Shown: in pieces, positions 1-8,681 of the stretch
Layout: every line of letters starts with the position of its first letter
Position numbering within the stretch: position 1 is the first letter of the stretch
Source of the DNA: Pseudomonas sp. 10-1B
GTDB lineage: Bacteria > Pseudomonadota > Gammaproteobacteria > Pseudomonadales > Pseudomonadaceae
DNA length: 64,000 nucleotides
Reading direction: 5' to 3'
Assembly (NCBI RefSeq): GCF_000935045.1
Contig: NZ_JYKS01000012.1
Location: 33,486-97,485 of the forward strand
The notes under the pieces: generated by a model
Told to the model about the DNA's origin: nothing
The model's database searches: none
Seen by the model: the letters and a program-made list of their open reading frames with translations, nothing else
Position numbers and translations under genes: made by a program

Positions 1-463
1 CCAAGCCGATGGCCCAGGTCAGGATACCGATGAAGTTAGCGTTCAGCAGGGCATTTATCGGGTTGTCCACGGCGCTCAGCACCAGGTTCTGCAACACTTC
101 GGCAATACCACCCGGCGCGCTGAGCGTGGCCTCGCCCGTACTCAGGGCCAGGGTCGAAGGGAACAGCATGCTGGCGACCACAGCCACCACCGACGCGGCG
201 AAGGTACCCAGCAGGTACAGCCAGAGGATCGGGCGGATGTGGGTTTCCTGGCCGTGGCGGTGGTTGGCGATCGAGGCCATGACCAGGATGAACACCAGCA
301 CGGGCGCTACCGCCTTGAGGGCGCTGACGAACACCTTGCCGAGGAAGGCCAGGTCGCGGGCGATGGCGGGTGCGAGCAGGGCCAGGGCGATACCGGCGAG
401 CAGGCCGATGACGATCTGCGTCACCAGGCTGGTGCGGTTGAGGAAGCGGAGGACGGGGGTCAT
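1..463 (-). CDS. sstT: Serine/threonine:Na+ symporter SstT (partial, N-terminal part)
   Basis: Inner-membrane sodium symporter of the dicarboxylate/amino acid:cation symporter family that imports serine and threonine. The visible ~154 residues begin [20 protein letters not shown] and continue through hydrophobic segments and the family stretch [20 protein letters not shown]; the rest lies beyond the left edge. ATG is read from 463. A REP pair lies between this gene and the convergent-side neighbour. Family assignment is by recognition of the N-terminal sequence; the C-terminal substrate-binding region cannot be seen. Confidence 0.85.
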   Translation of the reverse strand, partial: MTPVLRFLNRTSLVTQIVIGLLAGIALALLAPAIARDLAFLGKVFVSALKAVAPVLVFILVMASIANHRHGQETHIRPILWLYLLGTFAASVVAVVASMLFPSTLALSTGEATLSAPGGIAEVLQNLVLSAVDNPINALLNANFIGILTWAIGL

Positions 464-527
464 GTGCAGCGATATCCCAGCATTTTCAGAAAGGGCGCGA
501 CTTTACCATAGACCTATGTTGGGCAGG

Positions 528-624
528 GCCGGCCTCTTCGCGGGCATGCCCGCTCCCACCTCGACCGCATAGGCCTCAAGCTCTGTGCAGTACCTGTGGG
601 AGCGGGCGTGCCCGCGAAGAGGCC
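528..624. repeat. REP pair (inverted)
   Basis: Two REP units in opposite orientation: GGCCTCTTCGCGGGC at the left and its complement GCCCGCGAAGAGGCC at the right. The spacer contains the recurrent phrase CTCAAG...TGTGCAGTACCTGTGGGAG. It lies between the start of sstT and the stop of the LysR gene. Confidence 0.9.
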
Positions 625-631
625 GCCACGG

Positions 632-1525
632 TCACCAATGAAACAACTCCCGCCGCGCCCCTTCGGTAATCGCCACGATGCCCGGGTGCTTGACCTTGCG
701 CTCCACCGAAATGGCGTAGAACGACTCATGCACGGCCTCGGTCTGGCCAATCAACTGCACGCCATATTGGCGGCACACTTCTTCGGCGATCACGCTGGGG
801 GCAACGAATATGCCGCTGCCTGACTGCCCGAACGCCTGCATCAAGGCGCTGTCATCGAACTCGCCAACGATCCGTGGCTGCACCTGTTGCTCGCCCAGCC
901 AGCGCAGCAAGCGGCTGCGCACCACGGTTTCCTGGCCGGGAATCAGCAGTGGCGCGTCCTGCAGGCAGGCAGGGAAGGGGCCCTTGTGAAGCTGTGCCAA
1001 TGTTGGGGTAGCAAAGAAGCTCAGCCCGCATTCGCCGAGTTTCTGGCTGTAGCCCTTGATGTCCAGGTGGCTGGGCATGGGGCTGTCGGAAATGACCAGG
1101 TCCAGGCGCTGGATCGCCAGATCGCCCAGCAATCGCTCCAGTTTGTCTTCGCGGCAGTTGATGCGCAGCACGTCTTCCAGCTCCATGGTTGGCGCCAGCA
1201 GGCGGTAGACGATGGACTTGGGCACCACGTCGGCCACCCCCACGCGGAACAGGATCTGCCCCTGCGGGCCGGCACGCAGCATGGCTTCCAGTTCGCCACC
1301 GAGCTGGAACATCTGCTCGGCATAGATCAGCGCCTGGCGCCCGGTTTCGGTCAGCTCCAGTTGCCGCCCCACGCGCTGGAACAGCTCAAGGCCGTAGGTC
1401 TGCTCGAACAGGCTGATCTGCCCACTGATGGTTTGCGGTGTCAGGTTCAACTGCTGGCTGGCACGGGCGATGCTGCCGGTCTTGGCCACGGCCCAGAAGT
1501 AATGCAATTGCCGATAGTTGAGCAT
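632..1525 (-). CDS. nhaR: LysR-family transcriptional activator, NhaR-like
   Basis: 297-aa LysR regulator. The N-terminal winged helix-turn-helix begins MLNYRQLHYFWAVAKTGSIA and continues into the effector-binding domain. The start MLNYRQ at 1525 is chosen over an upstream in-frame ATG because it gives the canonical LysR N-terminus. NhaR in enterobacteria answers sodium and controls the nhaA antiporter and adhesin genes; that role here is inferred from overall similarity (the N-terminal NYxQLHYFWxVAKxGSI pattern and length). No nhaA neighbour is visible, so the target is unknown. Confidence 0.75.
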   Translation of the reverse strand: MLNYRQLHYFWAVAKTGSIARASQQLNLTPQTISGQISLFEQTYGLELFQRVGRQLELTETGRQALIYAEQMFQLGGELEAMLRAGPQGQILFRVGVADVVPKSIVYRLLAPTMELEDVLRINCREDKLERLLGDLAIQRLDLVISDSPMPSHLDIKGYSQKLGECGLSFFATPTLAQLHKGPFPACLQDAPLLIPGQETVVRSRLLRWLGEQQVQPRIVGEFDDSALMQAFGQSGSGIFVAPSVIAEEVCRQYGVQLIGQTEAVHESFYAISVERKVKHPGIVAITEGARRELFHW

Positions 1526-1659
1526 CGGTTTTTTCCCGATTCGTAAAAACCGAAGTATAAGCGTTGGAAATGCGAATTTTCCTGATGTATTGCCGTCTCT
1601 AGAATGCCACTCCATCAGGCGCGCTATGCGCCGCCGGCACATCGACAAGCGAGGAATCC

Positions 1660-1896
1660 ATGCTGCACTTGAAATCCATCGGTACGCCGCTGGTATTGGC
1701 CCTGGCCCTGTTCACCCTGGCGGGGTGCGACCAGGCCGAAAAATCCGCCCAGCAGATGCTCGACCAGGCCGCGCAATCGGCCAAGCAGGCCATCGACGAC
1801 ACCAACAAGGCTGCCCAGCAGGCCTTGAGCGAGGCCCTCGGCAGCGAAGGGCGCAAGCCCGAGGGCGCCGACAAGAAAGACACCCAGGAAATCTGA
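1660..1896 (+). CDS. Small lipoprotein with an amphipathic, Ala/Gln-rich body
   Basis: 78 aa. A lipoprotein signal peptide ends in the lipobox LAGC (Cys about residue 23), followed by about 40 residues of Ala/Gln/Lys-rich helix (repeated A-K-Q-A-I/L-D patterns) and a charged tail. A good ribosome site (GAGGAA) precedes ATG at 1660. It is divergent from nhaR and just upstream of the TerC gene (28-bp gap), so the two may be co-transcribed. The helix resembles small Lpp-like or stress lipoproteins, but no function can be assigned. Confidence 0.7.
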   Translation: MLHLKSIGTPLVLALALFTLAGCDQAEKSAQQMLDQAAQSAKQAIDDTNKAAQQALSEALGSEGRKPEGADKKDTQEI

Positions 1897-1924
1897 CCCC
1901 AACCGCCGCTGCAGGATTTAACCA

Positions 1925-2677
1925 ATGGAATACTTGCTGGAACTCGCCGCTAGCCCTACCGCCTGGGTTGCCCTGGCTACGCTGGTGGCCATGGAAGTTG
2001 TACTGGGCATCGACAACCTGATCTTCATCTCCATCCTGACCAACAAACTGCCCGTGGAGTATCGCTCCAAGGCACGACGTATCGGGATCAGTATGGCCCT
2101 GGTCATGCGCCTGGCCTTGCTCAGCACGGTGGCGTGGATCGTACAGCTGACCGACCCGGTATTCGAAGTGTTCGGCAACGCCTTCTCCTGGAAGGATGTA
2201 ATCCTGATTGCCGGTGGCCTGTTCCTGTTGTGGAAGGCGACCAAGGAAATCCATGAAAACGTCGACCCACACGGTGCCAAGGAAGAGGCCAAAGTCGCTT
2301 CGACGGTTACCTTGGGCTTTGCTGCAGCGATCTTCCAGATCCTGCTGTTGGACATCGTCTTCTCGGTCGACAGTATCATCACCGCCGTGGGCATGACCGA
2401 GCACTTGCCGATCATGATCATTGCCGTGATCACCGCGGTAATCGTCATGATGGTGGCAGCCGACCCGTTGGCCAACTTCATCAACGACAACCCGACCGTG
2501 GTCATGCTGGCCCTGGGCTTCCTGATCATGATCGGCATGACGCTGATCGCCGAAGGTTTTGGTGCCCATGTACCGAAGGGTTATGTCTACGCGGCCATGG
2601 CTTTCTCGACCGTGATCGAGATCCTCAATATCCTGGCGCGCCGGGCGCGGCTCAAGCGTGAGGCGGCTGAGGGGTGA
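1925..2677 (+). CDS. TerC-family integral membrane protein
   Basis: 250-aa polytopic inner-membrane protein of the TerC/YkoY/YoaE superfamily, linked in other bacteria to tellurium resistance and metal (Mn2+) export. The family signature acidic/polar residues are present in two membrane repeats: E24 and D30-N31 in [10 protein letters not shown], and the second copy [18 protein letters not shown] near residue 145. Most of the protein is hydrophobic and the C-terminus ends in a basic cytoplasmic tail ([12 protein letters not shown]). No yybP-ykoY riboswitch is seen in the 28-bp upstream gap, so it probably shares the promoter of the preceding lipoprotein gene. Confidence 0.9.
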   Translation: MEYLLELAASPTAWVALATLVAMEVVLGIDNLIFISILTNKLPVEYRSKARRIGISMALVMRLALLSTVAWIVQLTDPVFEVFGNAFSWKDVILIAGGLFLLWKATKEIHENVDPHGAKEEAKVASTVTLGFAAAIFQILLLDIVFSVDSIITAVGMTEHLPIMIIAVITAVIVMMVAADPLANFINDNPTVVMLALGFLIMIGMTLIAEGFGAHVPKGYVYAAMAFSTVIEILNILARRARLKREAAEG

Positions 2678-2699
2678 TGCAAGAGTGGGGCGCTTAGCG

Positions 2700-2783
2700 C
2701 CCCATTCGCGGGCAAGCCCGCTCCCACAGGGATCGCGTCAGCCAGATGACTGTGCGGTCCCTGCGGGCTTGTCCGCGAATGGC
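2700..2783. repeat. REP pair (inverted, partly degenerate)
   Basis: Left arm CCCATTCGCGGGCAAGCCCG and right arm CGGGCTTGTCCGCGAATGG flank a 35-bp spacer just after the TerC stop codon. Confidence 0.8.
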
Positions 2784-2803
2784 TCTATGTCGATGCTGAA
2801 ATC

Positions 2804-2983
2804 TTAATGCACCCCGGCATGCCGTCGCGCCCGGCGTACAGGCTGTGGCTTGGCAAGGGCCTGCGGTGGCAAGTGGTGATGTTGTGAGTGACGCCGCACG
2901 ATACGCAGTACACCCCATAGCATGGCGGCTGCGACGCTCAGCCACATACCCACCAGCATGAGGATTGCCATGGTCAGGCTCAT
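2804..2983 (-). CDS. Hypothetical small membrane protein (59 aa)
   Basis: Begins MSLTMAILMLVGMWLSVAAA: one strongly hydrophobic segment (residues 3-23) followed by a His/Arg/Pro-rich cytoplasmic-type tail. The start at 2983 is supported by GGAGG five bases upstream; longer in-frame starts lack a ribosome site. Convergent with TerC across a REP pair. No family recognised; it could be a chance ORF, although the ribosome site plus a single TM segment argues for a real gene. Confidence 0.5.
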   Translation of the reverse strand: MSLTMAILMLVGMWLSVAAAMLWGVLRIVRRHSQHHHLPPQALAKPQPVRRARRHAGVH

Positions 2984-3204
2984 CTGTGCCTCCATCTCTA
3001 CGGCAAACGCGGTCAGCCGCCGCTCGCCTTCCAGACACTGCTTTAGTCTAGCTCGGCGCCCATGACGTTCCATTGACCAAAGGTCTATTGCTTGGTCCGA
3101 TTCGTTCCAAGCGGGTGTCGGACTATACCCGCGCAGCTGTCCGACCTATGATCGGTGGCCAGAGCCGGGCGCTGCCTGCCTGGCGTTGGAACAAGCGAGT
3201 GTCC

Positions 3205-3891
3205 ATGGAGCAAGATTCCTTCAAGTCGGCAATCACCACCCCGCGCCGGTTGCTGCTGGCCTGCCTGGTGGCGGCCAGCCTGGCCGGCTGTGCCAGTGCG
3301 CCGCCCGCCAACCTCAAAGGCCTGCCGCAGCGGGTCGAGATCAGTAGCGTGCCGTTCTACCGCGGCAACGCCAACCACAGTGGGGCCATGGCCTTGGCGG
3401 CAGTGCTGTCGCAACAGGGCGCGCCGATCACCCCGGGCCTGCTGGACAAACCGTTGAACCTGCCCCAGGGCGCGGAGGCGCTGGACACCGCTATCCCACG
3501 GGTGGCACGTGACTACGGCATGGTGGTGTATCCGCTGGACAAGCAACTGGACGCGTTGTTGATCCAGGTGGCGGCGGGCAACCCGGTGCTGTTGCGTTAC
3601 GACGAGGGTTCGGCCTGGTGGAGCGAGCCACGTTATGCCGTGCTGATTGGCTATGACCGTTACAAGCAGCGGGTGCTGTTGCGCTCGGGCATGCACCGGC
3701 GCCAGGTGATGGCATTCGATGAGTTTGCCTCGGCGTGGGCGAAGCAGGGGAGTTGGGCGGTGCTGGTGCAGCCTCCGCGGCAACTACCGGCCCAGGTGGA
3801 TCGTCAGCGCTGGTTGCAGGCGGCAGATGAACTGGCGCGGGCGGGGCAGGAAGTTGCGGCGAAACAGGCTGTGCGTAGCCTGAATAAATAG
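3205..3891 (+). CDS. C39 peptidase-like lipoprotein, probably catalytically inactive
   Basis: 228 aa starting MEQDSFKSAI. A signal sequence ends in lipobox LAGC (residues 28-31). The body has the layout of the papain-like C39 family: an N-terminal stretch where active members have Q-x(4)-CGPAALA, and a central beta-hairpin where they have H-(hydrophobic)-VxGYD. Here the first reads GNANHSGAMALAAVL (no Cys) and the second PRYAVLIGYD (Arg-Tyr in place of His). The catalytic Cys and His therefore appear lost, suggesting a binding rather than cleaving role. A 45-residue C-terminal helical extension follows. A longer in-frame start at 3073 is possible, but 3205 places the signal peptide correctly. 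Confidence 0.7.
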   Translation: MEQDSFKSAITTPRRLLLACLVAASLAGCASAPPANLKGLPQRVEISSVPFYRGNANHSGAMALAAVLSQQGAPITPGLLDKPLNLPQGAEALDTAIPRVARDYGMVVYPLDKQLDALLIQVAAGNPVLLRYDEGSAWWSEPRYAVLIGYDRYKQRVLLRSGMHRRQVMAFDEFASAWAKQGSWAVLVQPPRQLPAQVDRQRWLQAADELARAGQEVAAKQAVRSLNK

Positions 3892-3902
3892 CTTTACCTG
3901 CA

Positions 3903-3990
3903 CCGGCCCTTTCGCGGGCATGCCCGCTCCCACAGGATTTGTGTCATGGCACAGTACCTTGTGGGAGCGGGTTTACCCGCGAAGAGGCCT
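3903..3990. repeat. REP pair (inverted)
   Basis: GGCCCTTTCGCGGGCATGCC and GGTTTACCCGCGAAGAGGCC in inverted orientation between the C39-like gene and the convergent oxidase gene. Confidence 0.85.
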
Positions 3991-4002
3991 GGCCTGCTTA
4001 CA

Positions 4003-5286
4003 TCAGAAGCCCAGGCGATCGCGCAGGCTGTAGTACCAGGCACCAATGGCGCTGAACGGTACGCGCAGCATCTGCCCACCCGGGAACGGGTAGTGCGGCA
4101 GGCCGGCGAAGGCGTCGAAACGCTCGGCCTGGCCACGCAGGGCTTCGGCCAGCACCTTGCCCGCCAGGTGGGTGTAGGTCACGCCGTGGCCCGAGCAACC
4201 TTGGGAGTAGTAGATGTTGTCACCGATACGGCCAACCTGCGGCAGGCGCGACAGGGTCAGCAGGAAGTTGCCGGTCCAGGCGTAGTCGATCTTCACGTTC
4301 TTCAACTGCGGGAAGGCCTTGAGCATCTTCGGACGGATGATCGCCTCGATGTTGGCCGGGTCGCGCGCGCCATAGACCACGCCACCACCGAAGATCAGGC
4401 GCTTGTCGCTGGTCAGGCGGTAGTAGTCGAGCAGGTAGTTGCAGTCCTCGACGCAGTAGTCCTGCGGCAGCAGGGTGCGCGCCAGTTCCTCGCCCAGTGG
4501 CTCGGTGGTGATCACCTGGGTGCCGCATGGCATGGACTTGGCGGCCAGCTCCGGCACCAGGTTGCCCAGGTAGGCGTTACCGGCAACGATGATGAACTTG
4601 GCGCGGACCTTGCCCTGTGGGGTGTGCACGACCGGGTTGGCGCCACGCTCGATGCGCACGGCCGGGGTCTGCTCATAGATGATGCCGCCCAGCGACTCGA
4701 CTGCGGCCGCTTCGCCCAGGGCCAGGTTCAGCGGGTGGATGTGGCCGCCGCTCATGTCCAGCATGCCGCCGATATAGTTGTCGCAGGCGACCACTTCGCG
4801 GATGCGCTTCTGGTCCATCAGCTCCAGCTGGTTGTGGCCGAAGCGTTCCCACAGGCGTTTTTGCGACTCCAGGTGGCCCATCTGCTTGCTGGTGAGGGCA
4901 GCGAATACGCCACCGTCTTTCAGGTCGCACTGGATGTTGTACTTGGCCACGCGCTCACGAATGATGCGCCCGCCTTCGAAGGCCATATGGCCCAGCAGTT
5001 GTGCCTGTTTGGGGCCGACGGTGCGTTCGATGACGTCGATGTCGCGGCTGTAGCTGTTGACGATCTGGCCACCGTTGCGGCCCGACGCGCCGAAGCCGAC
5101 CTTGGCCGCTTCGACGATGCTCACCTTGAAGCCGTTCTCCAGCAGGAACAGGGCGCTGGACAGGCCGGTGTAGCCGGCACCGATGATGCACACATCGGTT
5201 TCCACCTCACCCTGCAGCGCCGGACGTGGCGGCACCGGGTTGGCCGAGGCGGCGTAGTAGGACTGGGGGTAGGGGGTGTTAGCCAT
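4003..5286 (-). CDS. puuB: Gamma-glutamylputrescine oxidase-like FAD oxidoreductase (PuuB family)
   Basis: 427-aa flavoprotein. The FAD-binding Rossmann motif VCIIGAGYTGLSSALFLLE is at about residues 32-50, followed by the DAO-family stretch GFGASGRNGGQIVNSYSRDI. From recall, E. coli PuuB is highly similar over its whole length (matching blocks SYYAASAN, SGGHIHPLNLA, MPCGTQVITTEPL, YCVEDCNYLLDYYRLT, LPHYPFPGG). PuuB oxidises gamma-glutamylputrescine in the glutamylated putrescine-degradation route. No other puu gene is adjacent, so the exact amine substrate is inferred. Monocistronic by context; upstream is an AT-rich stretch before the tRNA promoters. Confidence 0.85.
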   Translation of the reverse strand: MANTPYPQSYYAASANPVPPRPALQGEVETDVCIIGAGYTGLSSALFLLENGFKVSIVEAAKVGFGASGRNGGQIVNSYSRDIDVIERTVGPKQAQLLGHMAFEGGRIIRERVAKYNIQCDLKDGGVFAALTSKQMGHLESQKRLWERFGHNQLELMDQKRIREVVACDNYIGGMLDMSGGHIHPLNLALGEAAAVESLGGIIYEQTPAVRIERGANPVVHTPQGKVRAKFIIVAGNAYLGNLVPELAAKSMPCGTQVITTEPLGEELARTLLPQDYCVEDCNYLLDYYRLTSDKRLIFGGGVVYGARDPANIEAIIRPKMLKAFPQLKNVKIDYAWTGNFLLTLSRLPQVGRIGDNIYYSQGCSGHGVTYTHLAGKVLAEALRGQAERFDAFAGLPHYPFPGGQMLRVPFSAIGAWYYSLRDRLGF

Positions 5287-5445
5287 GCTGCAGGAACCTC
5301 GTGTTTTATATTTTTAACGAATGTACCGATGCTATCAATAATAATAAACACCCGCTAGTCGTCTGTTGAAAATCCTTTACTCGAGCCCCGCCGACGCTTC
5401 TCTATAAAGAGGTTAAGATTCAGTAGCTTAGCGCGAAAAAAAGTG

Positions 5446-5473
5446 TTGACAGGGTTTTTGGAATGGGTAGAAT
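5446..5473 (+). promoter_or_regulatory. Sigma-70 promoter of first tRNA-Val
   Basis: TTGACA at 5446-5451 and TAGAAT at 5468-5473 with 16-bp spacing; the tRNA begins 15 bp after the -10. A GC-rich GCGCACCACAC discriminator follows, typical of stringently controlled stable-RNA promoters. Confidence 0.85.
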
Positions 5474-5487
5474 GCGCACCACACGAC

Positions 5488-5564
5488 AGGCACATAGCTC
5501 AGTTGGTTAGAGCACCACCTTGACATGGTGGGGGTCGTTGGTTCGAGTCCAATTGTGCCTACCA
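5488..5564 (+). tRNA. tRNA-Val (anticodon GAC), copy 1
   Basis: 77 nt including encoded CCA. The acceptor stem pairs AGGCACA with TGTGCCT; D-arm GCTC...GAGC; anticodon stem CCACC/GGTGG with loop TTGACAT (anticodon GAC); T-arm loop GGTTCGAGTCC; 3' end ACCA. The cloverleaf is complete with no mismatches in the acceptor stem. Confidence 0.96.
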
Positions 5565-5593
5565 AACGAAAGCCCCGGGTTTCCGGGCACGAG

Positions 5594-5622
5594 AAGGGCG
5601 ATCCGAAAGGGTCGCCCTTTTT
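5594..5622 (+). terminator. Rho-independent terminator of tRNA-Val copy 1
   Basis: Hairpin AAGGGCGATCC-GAAA-GGGTCGCCCTT (one mismatch) followed by a T run, 30 bp after the tRNA. Confidence 0.9.
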
Positions 5623-5658
5623 GCATTTGCAAAAAGTTAAGCCTTAGTGGCAGCCATT

Positions 5659-5777
5659 GGGGCTGCTTTGCAGCCCATCGCCGGCAAGCCAGCTCCCACA
5701 GCGACCGCGCAAAACTTGAGGCCTGCACTGTTCCTGTGGGAGCCCGGCTTGCCGGCGATGGGCCGCAAAGCGGCCCC
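5659..5777. repeat. REP pair between the two tRNA genes
   Basis: Left unit GGGGCTGCTTTGCAGCCCATCG...GCCGGCAAGCC and inverted right unit ...GGCTTGCCGGCGATGGGCCGC...GGCCCC. It separates the two otherwise duplicated tRNA cassettes. Confidence 0.9.
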
Positions 5778-5795
5778 AGTAAAGTCTGCAGAAAC

Positions 5796-5813
5796 CTTAA
5801 CTGACTGGCATTA
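5796..5813 (+). repeat. 18-bp motif CTTAACTGACTGGCATTA next to a REP pair (copy 1)
   Basis: Exact 18-bp sequence also found at 14105-14122 (inverted) and 17389-17406, each time at the outer edge of a REP unit ending in GGCCCC or its complement. Confidence 0.8.
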
Positions 5814-5862
5814 GCCCGAAGGCTGCAATCCCGAAAGTTTTTGATTTCTCTCAAAAAAAAGC

Positions 5863-5891
5863 TTTACAGGTACGCATTCGATCACTAATAT
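5863..5891 (+). promoter_or_regulatory. Sigma-70 promoter of second tRNA-Val
   Basis: TTTACA at 5863-5868 and TAATAT at 5886-5891, 17-bp spacing, followed by the same GCGCACCACACGAC discriminator as copy 1. Confidence 0.8.
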
Positions 5892-5905
5892 GCGCACCAC
5901 ACGAC

Positions 5906-5982
5906 AGGCACATAGCTCAGTTGGTTAGAGCACCACCTTGACATGGTGGGGGTCGTTGGTTCGAGTCCAATTGTGCCTACCA
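5906..5982 (+). tRNA. tRNA-Val (anticodon GAC), copy 2
   Basis: Identical in all 77 nt to the copy at 5488-5564, with the same 16-18 bases upstream. An independent promoter and terminator show that it is a separate transcription unit. Confidence 0.96.
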
Positions 5983-6010
5983 AATAAAGTCCCGGTTTTC
6001 CGGGCATGAA

Positions 6011-6039
6011 AAGGGCGCTCCGAAAGGGGCGCCCTTTTT
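6011..6039 (+). terminator. Rho-independent terminator of tRNA-Val copy 2
   Basis: AAGGGCGCTCC-GAAA-GGGGCGCCCTT followed by TTT; near-copy of the first tRNA terminator. Confidence 0.9.
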
Positions 6040-6155
6040 GCTTTTGCGGCAAAGTCATCGCTGAGGGCAATTTCACGCGTTGCAGGCTGTCCCGATAGCT
6101 GTATGGCGAATTGTGACTATAGTGAGTCTCTAGCAATAGGTTCAGAGATGCGGCT

Positions 6156-7526
6156 ATGCCTTCGATTGATGTGTCGCCTCCCTTGAGCCTGCGCAGACGG
6201 GCCATATGGGCCAGCGCGTTAAATCTTCTTGCTGTCTTCGCTTCACAGGCCATGCGGCTAGGCGGCAATCTGGTGATCACTCGCCTGCTCGTGCCAGAAA
6301 TGTTCGGCATAATGGCCATTGCGACCACCGTGTCGGTGCTGCTGCAAATGCTGTCCGATGTCGGGCTACGGCCAAACGTCATTCAAAGTTCGCGAGGCGA
6401 CGAACCGCTGTTTCTCGATACTGTGTGGACCGTGCAAATCATCCGTGGGTTTGTGCTGTTCCTGCTGACGTTGCTATTGGCCCTGGGGGCTCAGTTCACG
6501 CAGTACATCCAACTGTGGCCGGCCCACTCCACCTATGCCGCACCAGAGCTGCCGATGGTGCTGGCTTTGTCAGGCATCGCCGCGATCATCTATGGCTTCC
6601 AGTCACCCAAAGTCGATGTAGCCATCCGGGTCTTCCAGCAGAAGAAGGTGGTGGTCGCCGAACTGATTTCGCAGTTTGTCGGCTTGGTGGTGATGCTCGT
6701 GGCTGGCTACCTCACCCGCTCCATCTGGTCATTGGTGGCAGCGGGCCTGGTGGGCACATTGGTTTTCACCGCCCTCAGTCACTTGATCTTCCAGGGCCCG
6801 CGCAACCGCCTGCGATGGGACCCGGCCGCACTGCGCGAGGTGTTCGATTACGGACGCTGGATCCTGTTGTCGTCCTCGGTAGGGGTCCTGGCGATGCAGG
6901 GCGACCGGATCTGGTTTGGCGGCAGTATGTCGGCCACGGAACTGGGGGTGTACTCCATCGCCATCGCCATCCTCGGCGCCATTCAGTCGGTCCTGCAACG
7001 GCTGGCAGGGGCGGTCGCCTTGCCGGCCTTCAGTGAGGCGACGAGAGGTGGCGACAAAGAACGGGTTCGCAACCTCTACTACCGCTCCAGAATGCTGTTC
7101 GACCTTAGCTCGCTGTTCGCTTGCGGCTTTCTGCTGACTGCCAGCCCGCTGATGATCGGGTGGCTCTATGACGCCCGTTATGCCGGCGCCGGCAATACCA
7201 TCGCCATTCTCTCGCTGTCGCTTTTCACCTTGCGCTTCACGCTGGCGCATCAGCTTTGGCTGGCCCTGGGGCTGACCAAGTACGTGGCGATGGACAACGT
7301 CATCCGGGTCGTTTCGCTGTTCGTCCTGCTGCCGGTGCTTATGGCCATGGGTGGCGTGACCTATGCCATTTGGGGCGTGGCCCTGCATACCTACTTCACG
7401 CTGTTCCTGATTTTCAAGGTCAACCGCCAGCTGGGGTTGCTGGACCTGAAACGCGAACTTGTCGTACTGCCTGCCCTGCTGATCGGCGTTTTGTTCGGCG
7501 AAATGATAACCAAGCTGTTCGCCTGA
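6156..7526 (+). CDS. Oligosaccharide flippase family protein (Wzx-like, MOP superfamily)
   Basis: 456 aa with about 12 predicted membrane helices and no large soluble domain. The N-terminal pattern RRAIWASALNLLAVFASQAM...LVITRLLVPEMFGIMAIAT is typical of polysaccharide exporters that flip undecaprenyl-linked oligosaccharide units to the periplasm. It is the first gene of a surface-polysaccharide set (DUF535, GNAT-like and GT61 genes follow in the same direction). No glycan polymerase or chain-length regulator is in the window, so the glycan is unknown. It lies directly downstream of the tRNA pair, a common site for acquired genes. Confidence 0.85.
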   Translation: MPSIDVSPPLSLRRRAIWASALNLLAVFASQAMRLGGNLVITRLLVPEMFGIMAIATTVSVLLQMLSDVGLRPNVIQSSRGDEPLFLDTVWTVQIIRGFVLFLLTLLLALGAQFTQYIQLWPAHSTYAAPELPMVLALSGIAAIIYGFQSPKVDVAIRVFQQKKVVVAELISQFVGLVVMLVAGYLTRSIWSLVAAGLVGTLVFTALSHLIFQGPRNRLRWDPAALREVFDYGRWILLSSSVGVLAMQGDRIWFGGSMSATELGVYSIAIAILGAIQSVLQRLAGAVALPAFSEATRGGDKERVRNLYYRSRMLFDLSSLFACGFLLTASPLMIGWLYDARYAGAGNTIAILSLSLFTLRFTLAHQLWLALGLTKYVAMDNVIRVVSLFVLLPVLMAMGGVTYAIWGVALHTYFTLFLIFKVNRQLGLLDLKRELVVLPALLIGVLFGEMITKLFA

Positions 7527-7604
7527 GTGAGCCGTCAAGGCGCGGGCAGGTGAGCGCGTGGCCGGGTAGAAACACTGTGCTGTGAGTGAACAAGGTAAGA
7601 CAGC

Positions 7605-8549
7605 ATGATCTATAGAGCGATAGTGAAAAGCGTGTTTGTCCTGCATCCTGGCTATTCGCTGCGGGCCTTGCGCAACAAGCTCCGGCTGACGTTGCTCATC
7701 ATTCGTAACTGGCCCGGGCTCAAAGGTTACTTGGAGCGCCTGCGCAACACGCTTGGCCGCGAACGATTCCAGCGCCTGGGGGAGGACTGCATCGGCATCG
7801 TCCAGTGGCCCTACATCAGCAAGTCGTGGGCAGCGCAGACCCGTTTCGATGCACTGGCTTCGCACTACGAGGTGGTCACTCAATATTGCCAGCCGCTGTT
7901 GCTCCTGGGCCGGGACGATACCTTGCTGCTGGCCGACCTCACCCAGCATGCCCCAAACTGCACCCTGGTGCTGGACCGGGCGTCATGGTTCATGCGTGAG
8001 GGGGAACTGGTACTGAACCTGTTCCAGGGTGAGCTGCGCGTCGCCTCGCTGGCTTTCACTCTGTCGCGCTCTGGGGAGGGGGTGTGCCTGTTCATCGGTG
8101 CGGTACAGGGCATTCACAAGGGCGTGGATAGCGAAACATCGCTGAATATCTACCGGGCATTGACCAAGGACTTCGAAGGGCTACGCCCCAGGAGCCTGCT
8201 GATCGAGGTCGTCAGGCATATCGCTCACGGGCTTGGGGTGACCAGGCTCTACGCTATCGGCGACGGCTACCGTCACCACCGCCATCCCTATTTCGGCAGG
8301 GAGAAGTCCCAGGAGTTGCTGGCCAATTATGATGTCATCTGGCAAGAACACGGGGCGATGGCGTCCGAACGTGAAGACTTCTTCAGCATCCCTGCGGTCG
8401 TTCCCCGGCCGCCCCTCGAGCAGATAGCTGCCAAGAAACGCGCGATGTATCGCCGCCGCTATGAGCTGCTGGATGGAATATTCGCGCAACTGGACAGCGC
8501 CGTGCGGCATCAGCTGGCAACCCGTGGCGAAGAGGGCCGAGAGCGCTGA
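7605..8549 (+). CDS. DUF535 (VirK/YbjX-type) protein
   Basis: 314 aa. Recognisable DUF535 features include LRNTLGRERFQRLGED, the mid-region LNLFQGELRVASLAFTLS, FIGAVQGIHKG and GVTRLYAIGDGYRHHRHPYFG. VirK/YbjX relatives are linked to intercellular spread and antimicrobial-peptide resistance in enteric bacteria and often sit near envelope-polysaccharide genes. No signal peptide is obvious, so it is probably cytoplasmic or peripheral. Gap of 78 bp from the flippase gene; no terminator between them, so they are probably one transcript. Confidence 0.8.
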   Translation: MIYRAIVKSVFVLHPGYSLRALRNKLRLTLLIIRNWPGLKGYLERLRNTLGRERFQRLGEDCIGIVQWPYISKSWAAQTRFDALASHYEVVTQYCQPLLLLGRDDTLLLADLTQHAPNCTLVLDRASWFMREGELVLNLFQGELRVASLAFTLSRSGEGVCLFIGAVQGIHKGVDSETSLNIYRALTKDFEGLRPRSLLIEVVRHIAHGLGVTRLYAIGDGYRHHRHPYFGREKSQELLANYDVIWQEHGAMASEREDFFSIPAVVPRPPLEQIAAKKRAMYRRRYELLDGIFAQLDSAVRHQLATRGEEGRER

Positions 8550-8681
8550 CGGGGTGGGTGGAAAACACGGTACTCAGGTAAGCCGTTGGCACATTTCGCT
8601 ATATCCACGAAGAAAAATTGGCGCCATAAAACATACGCTTATCCACGCGTAATCACTGAATAATCAATGACTAAGCGTGTC

